DNA from: Prosthecobacter vanneervenii
GTDB taxonomy: Bacteria > Verrucomicrobiota > Verrucomicrobiia > Verrucomicrobiales > Verrucomicrobiaceae
Assembly (NCBI RefSeq): GCF_014203095.1
Contig: NZ_JACHIG010000004.1
Span: forward strand, 1 to 64,000
Length of the DNA: 64,000 nucleotides
Direction of reading: 5' to 3'
Shown here: piece after piece, positions 8,118-16,878 of the stretch
How positions within the stretch are numbered: position 1 is the stretch's first letter
Layout: each line of letters begins with the position of its first letter
Translations under genes and position numbers: made by a program
Notes under the pieces: model-generated
Seen by the model: only the letters and a program-made list of their open reading frames with translations
Databases searched by the model: none
What the model was told of the DNA's origin: nothing

Positions 8118-11100
8118 TTACGGTGTGCCGAAGATCAGGCGCATAAAGCGGCGGGTGGTATTGCCGCTGCTGAGGGTATCGCGAGCGCGCACGGTCTGCA
8201 CAGGACCGTCTGTGATGACTTCCAGCGTGACTGGGTTCCAGCTGCCGAATGAGTCAGTGGACTCTGCAGAGTAGGTGACGTCCGGCAGGGCCTTGGGCCG
8301 GGTGAAGATGAGCGTGAGTCCGTTGGCATCCACCGTAGGCTGCGGTGGTGTATTGCGTGCCAGCGGATCAGTGCCCATGGCGTACTCTGCCAGATTTTTC
8401 ACGCCATCGCCATCCGGGTCTGCATTGTCGGCGGAAAGACCTGCGGAGATCTGGCCGGCGGTGAAGTGCTGTGACTTCCAGCTGCTGGAACTCTGCCCCT
8501 GGATGACGAGTGTGCCGCCCTGGGTGCCGGTGTAGTTGGTGTCGGAGATGCTGGCCGCCACCGTGTAGCTGCCGAAGCCGGAGGGCGCGGTGGAGGATCC
8601 GTTGTAGGTGATGTTGACCGTCAGCCCCACAGGCGTGGTCACCGCAGTGACGGGCTTGGCTGCGCCATCGTAGACTTGAGTGAGGCCGCTGAGCGCGATA
8701 CTGGCGGTGGCCTGTGCTACGTTCAGGGTGCCGTTGGCGGTGCCCTGATAGTTGGTGTCGTTGATCGTGGCGACAATAGGATAGCTGCCAGCGTTGGTGG
8801 GTGCGCTGGAAGAGCCGTTGTAAGTGTAGGTAACCGTAAGGCCATTAGGCGTCGTGGTGGAGGTGACGGTCCTGGCAGTGCCGTTGTAGGTCTGAGAAAG
8901 ACTGCCAAGACTGATGCTACCGCTGGCTTTGGAGATGGTGAGTGTGCCGTTGGCGGTGCCCTGATAATTGGTGTCGTTGATGGTGGCGACAACAGGATAG
9001 CTGCCAGCGTTGGTGGGAGCAGTGGAGGAGCCGTTGTAAGTGTAGGTCACCGTGAGGCCGTTGGGTGTTGTCGTGGAGGTGACACTCTTGGCGGTGCCGT
9101 CGTAGGTTGGAGAAAGACTGCCAAGGCTCACTGTTGCAGTCGCTTTGGCGATGGTCATGCTGCCGGTGGCGGAGCCTTGGTAGTTGGTGTCATTGATGGT
9201 CCCCACCACCGTATAGGTTCCGGCGTTGGTGGGAGCAGTGGAAGAGCCGTTGTAGGTATAGGTGACTGTGAGGCCGCTAGGTGTGGTGGTGGACGTGGCG
9301 GTCTTGGCGGTGCCGTCGTAAGTGGGGGAAAGACCGCCTAAATTCACAGTGCCACTGAGTTTGGGCACGGTGATACTAAAACTCTGAGTGGTTGTGCCGT
9401 TGCTATTGGTGGCTGTTACGACTCCACTGTAGGTGCCTGCGGTGCTGCAGGTGCCGGAGATGACACCTGCAGAGCTTAGGGTCAGTCCCGCTGGCAGTGC
9501 TCCTGACGTGACAGAGAAAGTCGGCACAGGATAGCCGGTTGCAGTATAGGTGAAAGAATAAGCGGAGCCCACTGCACCATTGGCGCTAGGCGCTGCACTG
9601 GTAATGGAGGGGGCTTGATTCACGGTCACTGCAAAAGTCTGCGACACAGTGTTTCCATCCAGATCTGTTGCGGTGACGGTCACATTGCTCTGACCGCCAG
9701 CCACGCCATTGATCTGCAGGTTGGTGCCGCTGATGCTGGCGCTGACGGCTGAAGAGTTGGTGTTGCCGGTGACACTGTAACTCAGCACGGCCACGGGGGC
9801 AGCGGAGGTGATGGTGACCATCTTTGTCGTATCCATCGTGGAGCCACTGGTCACCGGCCAGTTGGTCAGCGAGGTGTTGGCGGTGCCGTCCACATTCACC
9901 GTGCTGCTTACTGTGGGCAGGGCTGCGATGGCGTTGGCTGTGGTCATGCCGCTGCCAGCCACACGCGCAAAAACGGTGAAGCCACCGTTTTGGTTGTCCA
10001 GGTTGCTGCTGTTGTCCGCCAGATTGACAAAAAACTGGTCTGTGGCGCTGTTGGGGTCAGAGCCCAGCTTGGCCATGGCCACAGTGCCTGTCAGGTTGGA
10101 GATGCCGGGCTCATTGGTGGGAGACGCGGTCGTGGTAATGGAGGTGAAATTGTTTGGCGATGACAGTACCTTGAAGCCCCCCCCTTGAATGACGAATCCG
10201 GGCACAGAGCGGTGAAACACAGCCCCGTTGTAGTTTCCGCTGTAGCTGGCGTTGTTGACGTAGCTGAGGAAATTCGTCACCGTGTTCGGTGTGGCGGTGT
10301 TGTAGAGAATGAAGTCCATGTTCCCCATGTTGGTGATGAGGCGCACGGCGGATTCAGAGTCGGGATCTGAAAATTTGTCTGTGAGGGAGATGGAGGTGTT
10401 GCCGCCGCTGGCCAGCGTCTGGCTGCTGATAGTGGTGCCGGTCAATGGCGCGGCAGGGGCTCGGATGATTCGAAGTTTGAGCGTGTTATTGGTGGTCCAT
10501 CCGCTGCTAAACGTGGCCGTCATCGGGCAGCTGAACACGCCTGTCACCGTTGGTGTGCCGGAGACGAGCCCTGTGCTGCTGTTGAAAGTGAGGCCGGTGG
10601 GCAGGCCCGTGATGCTCCACGAAGTGCGCGAGGATGCCGTGCTGACGGTTGCTTGATAAGAGAAGGCCTGGTTGTAGGTGATAGGCTGGTAGGTGCGACT
10701 GGTGAAGCCGTCCTTGGTGGTTGTTGTAGCGGTGTTGCTGGCCGAGGAAAGGATGACTGAGGTGCTCTGATAGGCGGCATACACCTGGAAGTCATAGGCG
10801 GTGCCGGGGTTGAGGCCAGTTACGCTATACGAGGTTGCGTTTGCAGCCGTGTAGTTAAGCAAGGTATAGCTGCCTGTTCCGCTGCTGCGGTAATAGACCG
10901 CATAGCCACCCTCAGCGGCAGAGTTGTCCGTCCAAGCCAGGTTCACCGTGCTCTCAGAGGCGGTGGTGGCCGTGAGGCCGGTGGGCGCAAAGAAGGGTGT
11001 GGTGACAGACACCGTGTTGGAATAGGAAGTGTAGGCCGTGGGACTGGCGGACGTGCCCTGGAAGCCACGAATGCGGAACTGATAGGCCGTGCCCGGAGCC

Positions 11101-11675
11101 AGGCCGGGGAAGTTCACATTGGAGAGGCTGGCACCTGTGTTTCCTCCTGAGACGAAACCGGTGGAGGCGGGGTTGTATTCGTAGAAATAGCCCGCCTCGG
11201 AGTAGGAGTTGTCCACAACCGCGAAGCGCACGGTGGATTCATTAGTGATCGTGGTCGTGGCGATCACCGGCGTGCTGAAGGATGCGGGCGTGACGGTGAT
11301 GGTATTGGTGTAGCTGGTGCTGTTGCCTGCGTTGAAGGCTCCGACGTAGGCGCATACCTGGAAGGTGTATGTGGTGCCGGCCGACAACGTGAGTCCGACG
11401 TATACAGTACCCTTACTGGCGCTGGTAGTAGAGGTCACCTGAAAGTGCTGTGTGCCACTGCCGTTTACCGTGTAGGCAAAGTCAAAACCGGTTTCATCGG
11501 TGGAGTTGTCGTCAAAGCTGAAATAGACAACACTCGCACTGTCTTGGACGGCTGCGCCGAGTGCGGCTGGAGCGCCATTGGGCACACCTGCGAAAGAGGG
11601 CGAAGCGCAAAAAAGCGCCAGAAAGCTGATGACGAGAAAGCGCAAACCCCGGAGGGAGAGAATGCTGGAGACCAT
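8118..11675 (-). CDS. giant secreted protein with Fn3, cyclophilin, Ig-like and MBG domains
   Basis: Secreted multidomain protein of about 1185 aa. I place the start at the ATG at 11675, which gives a clean signal peptide (LRFLVISFLALFCASPSFAG); the frame is open 60 bases further upstream. In order: about three fibronectin III-like modules, a putative Ig module (ITGLPTGLTFNSSTGLVSGTP), and a complete cyclophilin-type peptidyl-prolyl isomerase domain. The isomerase has FHRSVPGFVIQGGG and, later, SATDQFFVNLAD. Further Ig-like segments follow, then four MBG-like repeats of about 71 residues and a C-terminal module with DPDGDGVKNLAEYAMGTDP ending in RRFMRLIFGTP. It is probably a cell-surface or extracellular adhesin-like protein. 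An enzyme domain buried in such a chain is unusual. Confidence 0.85.
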   Translation of the reverse strand: MVSSILSLRGLRFLVISFLALFCASPSFAGVPNGAPAALGAAVQDSASVVYFSFDDNSTDETGFDFAYTVNGSGTQHFQVTSTTSASKGTVYVGLTLSAGTTYTFQVCAYVGAFNAGNSTSYTNTITVTPASFSTPVIATTTITNESTVRFAVVDNSYSEAGYFYEYNPASTGFVSGGNTGASLSNVNFPGLAPGTAYQFRIRGFQGTSASPTAYTSYSNTVSVTTPFFAPTGLTATTASESTVNLAWTDNSAAEGGYAVYYRSSGTGSYTLLNYTAANATSYSVTGLNPGTAYDFQVYAAYQSTSVILSSASNTATTTTKDGFTSRTYQPITYNQAFSYQATVSTASSRTSWSITGLPTGLTFNSSTGLVSGTPTVTGVFSCPMTATFSSGWTTNNTLKLRIIRAPAAPLTGTTISSQTLASGGNTSISLTDKFSDPDSESAVRLITNMGNMDFILYNTATPNTVTNFLSYVNNASYSGNYNGAVFHRSVPGFVIQGGGFKVLSSPNNFTSITTTASPTNEPGISNLTGTVAMAKLGSDPNSATDQFFVNLADNSSNLDNQNGGFTVFARVAGSGMTTANAIAALPTVSSTVNVDGTANTSLTNWPVTSGSTMDTTKMVTITSAAPVAVLSYSVTGNTNSSAVSASISGTNLQINGVAGGQSNVTVTATDLDGNTVSQTFAVTVNQAPSITSAAPSANGAVGSAYSFTYTATGYPVPTFSVTSGALPAGLTLSSAGVISGTCSTAGTYSGVVTATNSNGTTTQSFSITVPKLSGTVNLGGLSPTYDGTAKTATSTTTPSGLTVTYTYNGSSTAPTNAGTYTVVGTINDTNYQGSATGSMTIAKATATVSLGSLSPTYDGTAKSVTSTTTPNGLTVTYTYNGSSTAPTNAGSYPVVATINDTNYQGTANGTLTISKASGSISLGSLSQTYNGTARTVTSTTTPNGLTVTYTYNGSSSAPTNAGSYPIVATINDTNYQGTANGTLNVAQATASIALSGLTQVYDGAAKPVTAVTTPVGLTVNITYNGSSTAPSGFGSYTVAASISDTNYTGTQGGTLVIQGQSSSSWKSQHFTAGQISAGLSADNADPDGDGVKNLAEYAMGTDPLARNTPPQPTVDANGLTLIFTRPKALPDVTYSAESTDSFGSWNPVTLEVITDGPVQTVRARDTLSSGNTTRRFMRLIFGTP
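8496..9350 (-). repeat. four tandem MBG-like coding repeats (~213 bp each)
   Basis: Four consecutive units of 70-72 codons lie inside the giant secreted protein. Each contains the pattern Y(D/N)G-x-A-(K/R), then TYNGSS(T/S)AP and (I/V)NDTNYQG or a close variant. The second and third units are nearly identical at the nucleotide level over long stretches, including the third base of codons, which indicates recent duplication or gene conversion. The fourth, C-terminal unit is the most diverged. Confidence 0.85.
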
Positions 11676-11957
11676 GATTTGGAGGATTTTTGGGGGAGGG
11701 CGGCGAGAGTAACCGCAATGGCCCGACGGCGTCAATCACAGAGGGGCGGACCATGGTGGCGGTGCCCTCTACCTGACATCCCTGCGCGGCAAATGTTCAC
11801 CACTTTGATGCTGAATAGGCTGAACCTTTAATATTCGGCACTCCCGACGGAAACCCCGGACGGCAGGAGCATGGAGCACTATCCCCAGGCAGAACTTGAA
11901 ACCTTGAAGATATTTCCGGCCACGCTGCGCTGTGTGACGAAACTTTTACACGCCGAG

Positions 11958-12596
11958 CTAGGCCAGCACTTCGTGCAGCATCTGCTCGTCTTCCTGCAGC
12001 TCCTCCAGAATGAGCGCACGCAGGCGGCGTTTGGCGCGATGCAGGGCGGTGCGCAGGGAGCCTTTCATGGGCTGAGCTGCGCGGCAGCCTTTGACGATCT
12101 GGTCTTCCAGGCAGCTCCACACATCAGGATGCCCCTGGGCATGCAGCTCCGCACAGCAGGAGTGCAGCGCACGCTCGATCGCGCCACGGGCCCAGTCGCG
12201 GTCCATCTCGTGGTCCGGTGCGGGATGTGAGTCTGCCACGTCGATGTTTTCGCCATTTTCATCGCTGAGGGAAAAGCACACGGCACCGCCACCACGACGC
12301 TGCCGGGTGCGGTGCTGCCACCGCTTGATGAGGTGGGTGCGCAGTCGTGCAAACAGGAAGGCAGCCTGCTCTCCATGATCCACAATGGCGGCGGCGCGCT
12401 CGTGCTGGCCCTGGGCCACCAGTTTGGCAAAGAGCTCCTGCACAGCGTCCTCGGCGTCGTGCATCTCACAGCCGCGTGCCCTGGCAAAGGCGCAGAGCAC
12501 CGGCCAGTGGCGGCGGTAAAGCTGAGAGGTGGCGGCGAGGGCGGAGGTATCGGTGGTGTAGCTGCTGCTGGTAGCGTGGTCTTCTCCGAGGTGCAT
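11958..12596 (-). CDS. ECF-like RNA polymerase sigma factor
   Basis: Sigma-70 family protein of about 212 aa if started at the ATG at 12596 (MHLGEDHA). The upstream frame is open to 12674, but it would then overlap the divergent kinase region. Region 2 is recognisable from LYRRHWPVLCAFARARGC followed by AEDAVQELFAKLV, the helix that binds the core enzyme and the -10 element. The C-terminus, LRTALHRAKRRLRALILEEL, looks like the recognition helix of region 4. The central linker (about 95-150) is longer and more acidic than in a minimal ECF factor. No anti-sigma gene is adjacent; the neighbour is a divergent sensor kinase. Confidence 0.8.
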   Translation of the reverse strand: MHLGEDHATSSSYTTDTSALAATSQLYRRHWPVLCAFARARGCEMHDAEDAVQELFAKLVAQGQHERAAAIVDHGEQAAFLFARLRTHLIKRWQHRTRQRRGGGAVCFSLSDENGENIDVADSHPAPDHEMDRDWARGAIERALHSCCAELHAQGHPDVWSCLEDQIVKGCRAAQPMKGSLRTALHRAKRRLRALILEELQEDEQMLHEVLA

Positions 12597-12739
12597 GGCG
12601 TGCGTGGGTTGTTTCTTTGAAGCATTTGAGCCGCACGGCATGACGCCAGCCTGCGGCGGAACATTAATTGGCATTTATCTTCGTGCGCACTGCGCCGTGC
12701 CGGGTGAAACTCCCCGCAGATACTCCTTCCCCTCCCGGC

Positions 12740-14362
12740 ATGAGCGCCCCGGCCAACACCCGCAGCTTCCGTACCCGCCTGGCCCTGCAGACCATCGTCG
12801 TCGCAGGCGCCTTGGTGGCGGGCTTTGGCACCGCTGCATGGTGGTATGCCAGCCGCACGCTGGAGCGCAGCGTGGACGACCGCATCATCGCCCCCGCTCA
12901 GCGTGTGTGGAACCGCATCGACCCCTACACCACAGATGCACAATTCAAGATGATCGCCGACCTTGTCTTCGGCACTTCCCCGGACCGTAATTCCACGCAT
13001 GCCGCCCTCGTGGTACAGGAGCATGCGCAGGGTAAGACGCTTTTCGCAACGCCCAATGCGCCGAAAGATCTGGATGTGTATTTCCGCAGCTGCTTTCCCA
13101 CGGCCGAGGAAATCCAGCGTGCGCCGCAGGGGCCGCATCCTGGAGGTGCAGGTGGCCCGCCCGGTCCTCCAGGGAGCAGGCGGCGCGAGCCCCCGCCGCC
13201 GCGCGGTGGCGGTGGGTTTGACGAGCTGCTTGGCACCCCTGGCTATGACCTCGGACGGCCGCCACCACCGGACGACGAACTGCCCTTCCGCCCGCAGATG
13301 CCCATGGTGCGGGAGCCCACCACTTTTACTGCTCGCTCCGGAGGCATCGACTGGCGTTTTGGCGCTTTCAGCAGCCCCAGCTACACCATCTTTGTGGGCC
13401 TCTCTCTCACCGACGTCTATGCTGAGATCAACCGCATGGCATGGTGGTACGTGAGCGCCGGTGCGCTGGGGCTGGCTCTGGCGGGCCTCGGTGCACTGTG
13501 GACCTCCAGGCAGGCCATGCGCCCGCTGGAGCGCGTGGTGGGGACCGCACAGCGTCTCACGGCCAGCGATCTCGCCGAACGCATCCCGCTGCAAAAGGAT
13601 GACAACCGCGAATTCGCCCAGCTCATTGACGTGCTCAATGGCATGATGCAGCGCCTGGAGGCCAGCTTTCAGCAGGCCGTGCGCTTCACGGCAGACGCCT
13701 CCCACGAGCTCAAGACGCCGCTGGCCATCATGCTGGCGGATCTGGACGATGCCGTGCGCCATTCCACCCCTGGCAGCACTGAGCACGAGCGCTTTACCTC
13801 GCTCTTTCAGGAGGCCACACGCCTCAAGCAGATCACCCAGAGCCTGCTGCTTCTCTCTCAGGCAGACGCGGGCCGTCTGCCCACCCATCCAGAAACCTAC
13901 GACCTCAGCACAGATCTTGAGCGCCTCATCGAGGACGGAGAAATTTTGTGCGAGCAGGCCGGGCTCAAGCTGGAGCACCACATCCAGCCCGGCATCTCGG
14001 TGCATGCAGATCGTGCGCTGCTGCAGCAGGTATTTCAAAATCTGCTCAGCAATGCAGTTAAGTACAACCGCCCCGGCGGCAGTGTCTCACTCAGCCTTTC
14101 ACGCCAGGATGGGATGATGGTTTTCACCGCTCTCAACACCGGCCCCGGTATCCCTGCGGAAAATCAGCAGCGTCTTTTTGAGCGCTTCTTCCGTGGAGAC
14201 AAAGCCCACACACGCCAAAAAGACGGCTTCGGTCTCGGCCTCAACATCGCCACCGAACTCGCCCGTGCCAACGGTGCCGACCTTCGTCTGGTGAGCTCGA
14301 AGGAGGACGAAACGATCTTCGAGGTTCGAATGCCTGCGCAGGCCGAGATGGTGGCGGCGTGA
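12740..14362 (+). CDS. membrane sensor histidine kinase (HAMP, CusS-like)
   Basis: Inner-membrane sensor kinase of about 540 aa when started at the ATG at 12740. The first membrane segment is at about 15-35 and the second at about 235-255, with a periplasmic sensor domain between. That domain contains an unusual Pro/Gly-rich stretch (PPPPRGGGG and PPPPDD) at about 130-185. A HAMP domain follows, then the phosphoacceptor box DASHELKTPLAIM (His322), N box (QNLLSNAVKYN), G1 (NTGPGI), F box and G2 (GFGLGLNIA). Asn replaces Asp in G1, as in many heavy-metal sensor kinases, so the domain is probably active. No response regulator gene is adjacent; a sigma factor gene lies divergently upstream. Confidence 0.88.
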   Translation: MSAPANTRSFRTRLALQTIVVAGALVAGFGTAAWWYASRTLERSVDDRIIAPAQRVWNRIDPYTTDAQFKMIADLVFGTSPDRNSTHAALVVQEHAQGKTLFATPNAPKDLDVYFRSCFPTAEEIQRAPQGPHPGGAGGPPGPPGSRRREPPPPRGGGGFDELLGTPGYDLGRPPPPDDELPFRPQMPMVREPTTFTARSGGIDWRFGAFSSPSYTIFVGLSLTDVYAEINRMAWWYVSAGALGLALAGLGALWTSRQAMRPLERVVGTAQRLTASDLAERIPLQKDDNREFAQLIDVLNGMMQRLEASFQQAVRFTADASHELKTPLAIMLADLDDAVRHSTPGSTEHERFTSLFQEATRLKQITQSLLLLSQADAGRLPTHPETYDLSTDLERLIEDGEILCEQAGLKLEHHIQPGISVHADRALLQQVFQNLLSNAVKYNRPGGSVSLSLSRQDGMMVFTALNTGPGIPAENQQRLFERFFRGDKAHTRQKDGFGLGLNIATELARANGADLRLVSSKEDETIFEVRMPAQAEMVAA

Positions 14363-14393
14363 TGCTAAATTGTCAGAGCCAAGTCTGCCCCGG

Positions 14394-15143
14394 TTATTTT
14401 TTGCCCATAATACCTGTGGCAGTCTTATTTTTAAATGCTGGTGCGGCAAGGATTTCCCACGTAGCCTCCGGGTTCTCGCGCCTTTGCATGACGCCAGGTT
14501 CAGCGGGCACGAGCCCTCGTTTTTTATTCGGCAGGCCCTGTGCTTCTTTCCAGGCATCCATCATGAAGTCGGCCATTCCCGCATACCATTCTAGATCAGG
14601 GTTAGGGTACATTTCCCCGTCTGCTAACTTCGCTTTATGATCAAGAGCTGATGTGATCGTAATCTGCATAAGCTTGCTGCCAGTCAGTCCAAAGACCATA
14701 AACCCTCTGATGCACAGGAGGTCGAATCCCCGAGGATTTTGAAAAAACAGCCCCGGCGTCCTGGCAATCACTGAAGTCCGGGAGATTCTATGCCAAAGCG
14801 CATCATGGGCAGTCTGAGAATCAGCATACTCGTGAAACTCAAAAAGGACGAGGGCTCTGACCTTCGAATCTTTTGGAAAGTCAATTTGGAAACCAGTGCG
14901 CATCGAGGAGGAATCCGTTCGAATAGCCTTAGAATCGTCAGCCGGTGCATTTGTTGCAGGCTTTACACTTGGATTAAAAAAGATGTTATAATCGCTTTGT
15001 GTGGGATGGAGGTTTGTTAACCGATCCGCCAGGACGGTTTGGAGATTTGCATAAGCATTGAAGCGAGCATCCTCTCCATGGATCAGTCGGGTGGAAAACA
15101 AGGCACCTACAATTACCAAAGTTAATTTGGCCGCCATGATCAT
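14394..15143 (-). CDS. hypothetical secreted protein
   Basis: Protein of about 249 aa with an N-terminal signal peptide (MIMAAKLTLVIVGALFSTRLIHG) when started at the ATG at 15143; the frame extends further upstream but that part lacks protein-like features. The mature part is mixed, with FFQNPRGFDLLCIRGFMVFG near the middle and a basic tail. I do not recognise a family. Its base composition is visibly less GC-rich than the flanking kinase and esterase genes, a possible sign of acquisition. It ends tail-to-tail with the kinase gene, 31 bases away. Confidence 0.7.
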   Translation of the reverse strand: MIMAAKLTLVIVGALFSTRLIHGEDARFNAYANLQTVLADRLTNLHPTQSDYNIFFNPSVKPATNAPADDSKAIRTDSSSMRTGFQIDFPKDSKVRALVLFEFHEYADSQTAHDALWHRISRTSVIARTPGLFFQNPRGFDLLCIRGFMVFGLTGSKLMQITITSALDHKAKLADGEMYPNPDLEWYAGMADFMMDAWKEAQGLPNKKRGLVPAEPGVMQRRENPEATWEILAAPAFKNKTATGIMGKK

Positions 15144-15220
15144 GACTAGATTTTGTTTAAAAGGTGCCTGGATGCGAATGCTGCGTTCTTCGCCGCAATG
15201 AGGGTGGAAGGCTCTTTTCT

Positions 15221-16318
15221 TTACCGAAACAGCTTCGGCGTGAAGTCGGTGAGATACTGACGCCACACGGGCCAGGAATGATCTCCTGCGGTCTCGTGCC
15301 ATTCGTGGTTGATGCCGCTGGACTTGAGCTTGTCGATGAGCTGATGATTGCGCTCCAGCAGGAAGTCTTTTTCTCCGCAGGCGATCCACAGCAGCTTCAG
15401 TTTTGCATTCGTGCCCGAGGCGTCATTGAGAGCGGGCTTGATTTCGTTTTCATCCACTGCGCCGCTGAAGGAGCCGATCCAGGCAAAGCGGTCGAGATTT
15501 GTCATGCCGATGCTCAGGGCCTGCCAGCCGCCCATGCTGAGGCCGGCGAGGGCGCGTTGCGTACGGTCTTTGGACACACGGTAGTGGCTTTCCACCAGAG
15601 GGATGGCATCGGTGAAGAGTTCGTCCTTGAAGGCGGCCAGAGAGAGTGCGCGGCGGTCGGCCATGTCCCGTGGCACCTGGCCGAGCGGGTGACCGTCGAT
15701 CATGAGGATGATCATGGGCTGCGCTTTGCCTGCAGCGATGAGGTTGTCGAGAATCCAGTGTGCCTTGCCATGCTGCACCCAGGTCTCGTGGCGGTCGCCG
15801 GAGCCGTGCTGCAGCACAAAGAGCGGGTACTCTTTCGGTGCACCGGACTCATAGCCGGGCGGGGTGTACACCCAGGCACCGCGTTGTTTTTTGAGTGCCT
15901 TGGAGAGGTAGATGTGCTGATGCACGGTGCCGTGGGGCACCTCCTGAAAATCCCACGGCGCAGGCGGGCTGGCGGGAATGTGCAGGATGCTGGAGGTGGG
16001 GCTGCGCTGGGGCTTCTGTGCCGTGTTGGCGGGGTCGATCATGCTGAGCTCATCCATCACCAGGCTGTACTCCCAGACGCCTGCGGGCACGCTGGGCACC
16101 GCCAGAGTCCAGACGCCATCTTCGCCCTTGGTCATGGCCACGGTCTTGCGGTCCCACTGGCCTCTCACGGCCACGTTTTGAGCCTTGGGCGCACGCAGGC
16201 GGAAGGTCACGCTGCTGCCATCCTCCGCGATTTCGGGGGAGATGACGGGGCCGCTTTTCTGTGCCAGAGCGGCACAGTGGCAGGTGAAAAGAAACGCGAG
16301 GCTAAGGAGGTGCTTCAT
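15221..16318 (-). CDS. secreted CE1-type esterase with N-terminal E-set domain
   Basis: Predicted extracytoplasmic alpha/beta-hydrolase of 365 aa with a signal peptide (cleavage near CAALAQ). Residues about 25-110 look like an E-set/glycogen-binding-like beta module (VTFRLRAPKAQNVAVRGQW). Residues about 130-365 form an esterase D / feruloyl-esterase-like domain. The nucleophile motif is GLSMGG, a likely acid is in IACGEKDFLL, and the likely histidine is in AGDHSWPVW, so the triad is complete. Such enzymes (family CE1, as in XynZ) remove feruloyl or acetyl groups from plant polysaccharides, which fits a polysaccharide-degrading bacterium. The substrate cannot be fixed from sequence. It is monocistronic, with an AT-rich upstream region at 16319-16449. 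Confidence 0.85.
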   Translation of the reverse strand: MKHLLSLAFLFTCHCAALAQKSGPVISPEIAEDGSSVTFRLRAPKAQNVAVRGQWDRKTVAMTKGEDGVWTLAVPSVPAGVWEYSLVMDELSMIDPANTAQKPQRSPTSSILHIPASPPAPWDFQEVPHGTVHQHIYLSKALKKQRGAWVYTPPGYESGAPKEYPLFVLQHGSGDRHETWVQHGKAHWILDNLIAAGKAQPMIILMIDGHPLGQVPRDMADRRALSLAAFKDELFTDAIPLVESHYRVSKDRTQRALAGLSMGGWQALSIGMTNLDRFAWIGSFSGAVDENEIKPALNDASGTNAKLKLLWIACGEKDFLLERNHQLIDKLKSSGINHEWHETAGDHSWPVWRQYLTDFTPKLFR

Positions 16319-16449
16319 AGGAGACTCGATGCTGACATAACGGACAGTTAAAGGGAAGACTGGAATATGGATACCACAGTGAGAGGGGGGATATTGTTGA
16401 ATAGGGGCGGCTGGTGGGCGTCCAACTCAAATAACAACCCACTGTGGTT

Positions 16450-16764
16450 ATGAAAACAAAACTCCTCCTCCTCGTGGCGGCTGTGGTTGCCGCCACCTCT
16501 CTGAGCTCATGCTATGTGCCGGGCTACTACGGCTACAGCAACAACTACTACCGACCGTGGGGCTACTACGGCGGGTACGGCATCTACAACAACTACTACG
16601 GCCGCCCTGGCTACGCTTACGGCGGCTATCGCGGGCCTTACTTTGGCCGCCCTGCCTACGGCGGTTATCGGCCAGGCTTTGGTGGCTACCATGGTGGCTT
16701 TGCCCACACGGGTGGTTTCCACGGCGGCTATCATGGCGGTGGTTTCCACGGCTGGCACCACTGA
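16450..16764 (+). CDS. small Gly/Tyr-rich lipoprotein
   Basis: Predicted lipoprotein of 104 aa. The signal KTKLLLLVAAVVAATSLSSC ends in a lipobox with Cys at about position 21. The mature part is a low-complexity chain of Tyr, Gly, Asn and Arg (YYGGYG-type repeats) followed by a Gly/His-rich tail (HGGYHGGGFHGWHH). Such chains are intrinsically disordered and may bind metal through the terminal histidines or form surface assemblies. I chose the ATG at 16450; an upstream GTG at 16444 would add two residues. A strong terminator follows at 16821. Confidence 0.8.
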   Translation: MKTKLLLLVAAVVAATSLSSCYVPGYYGYSNNYYRPWGYYGGYGIYNNYYGRPGYAYGGYRGPYFGRPAYGGYRPGFGGYHGGFAHTGGFHGGYHGGGFHGWHH

Positions 16765-16820
16765 TGCAAATGGCTGCAAGCAGATCATCCCCGGCACTAG
16801 GGGCATGATCTGTCCGATCT

Positions 16821-16857
16821 CACATGCCGCATGCACTCATGCGGCATGTGCTTTTTT
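16821..16857 (+). terminator. intrinsic terminator after the Gly/Tyr lipoprotein gene
   Basis: A perfect 13-bp stem (16821-16833 with 16838-16850) with a four-base loop is followed by C and six T. It lies 57 bases after the lipoprotein stop codon. The T run is on the plus-strand side only, so it serves the lipoprotein gene rather than selO. Confidence 0.92.
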
Positions 16858-16878
16858 CGCAGGTGCGTTTGAGCCAGT

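Noticed and set aside
12065-14038. A 657-codon open frame on the minus strand opposite the sensor kinase
   Set aside because: It runs antisense to a kinase with intact motifs, is rich in Arg, His, Ala and Gly as expected for shadow frames in GC-rich DNA, and shows no domain.
14155-14170. Loss of the conserved Asp in the G1 box of the CusS-like kinase (NTGPGI)
   Set aside because: Asn at this position is common in heavy-metal sensor kinases, so it is not evidence of inactivity.
15110-15130. Third copy of the ATTACCAAA promoter-like element
   Set aside because: Only the first nine bases match, the GATAAC and TCTG boxes are absent, and it lies inside the signal-peptide region of a gene on the other strand.
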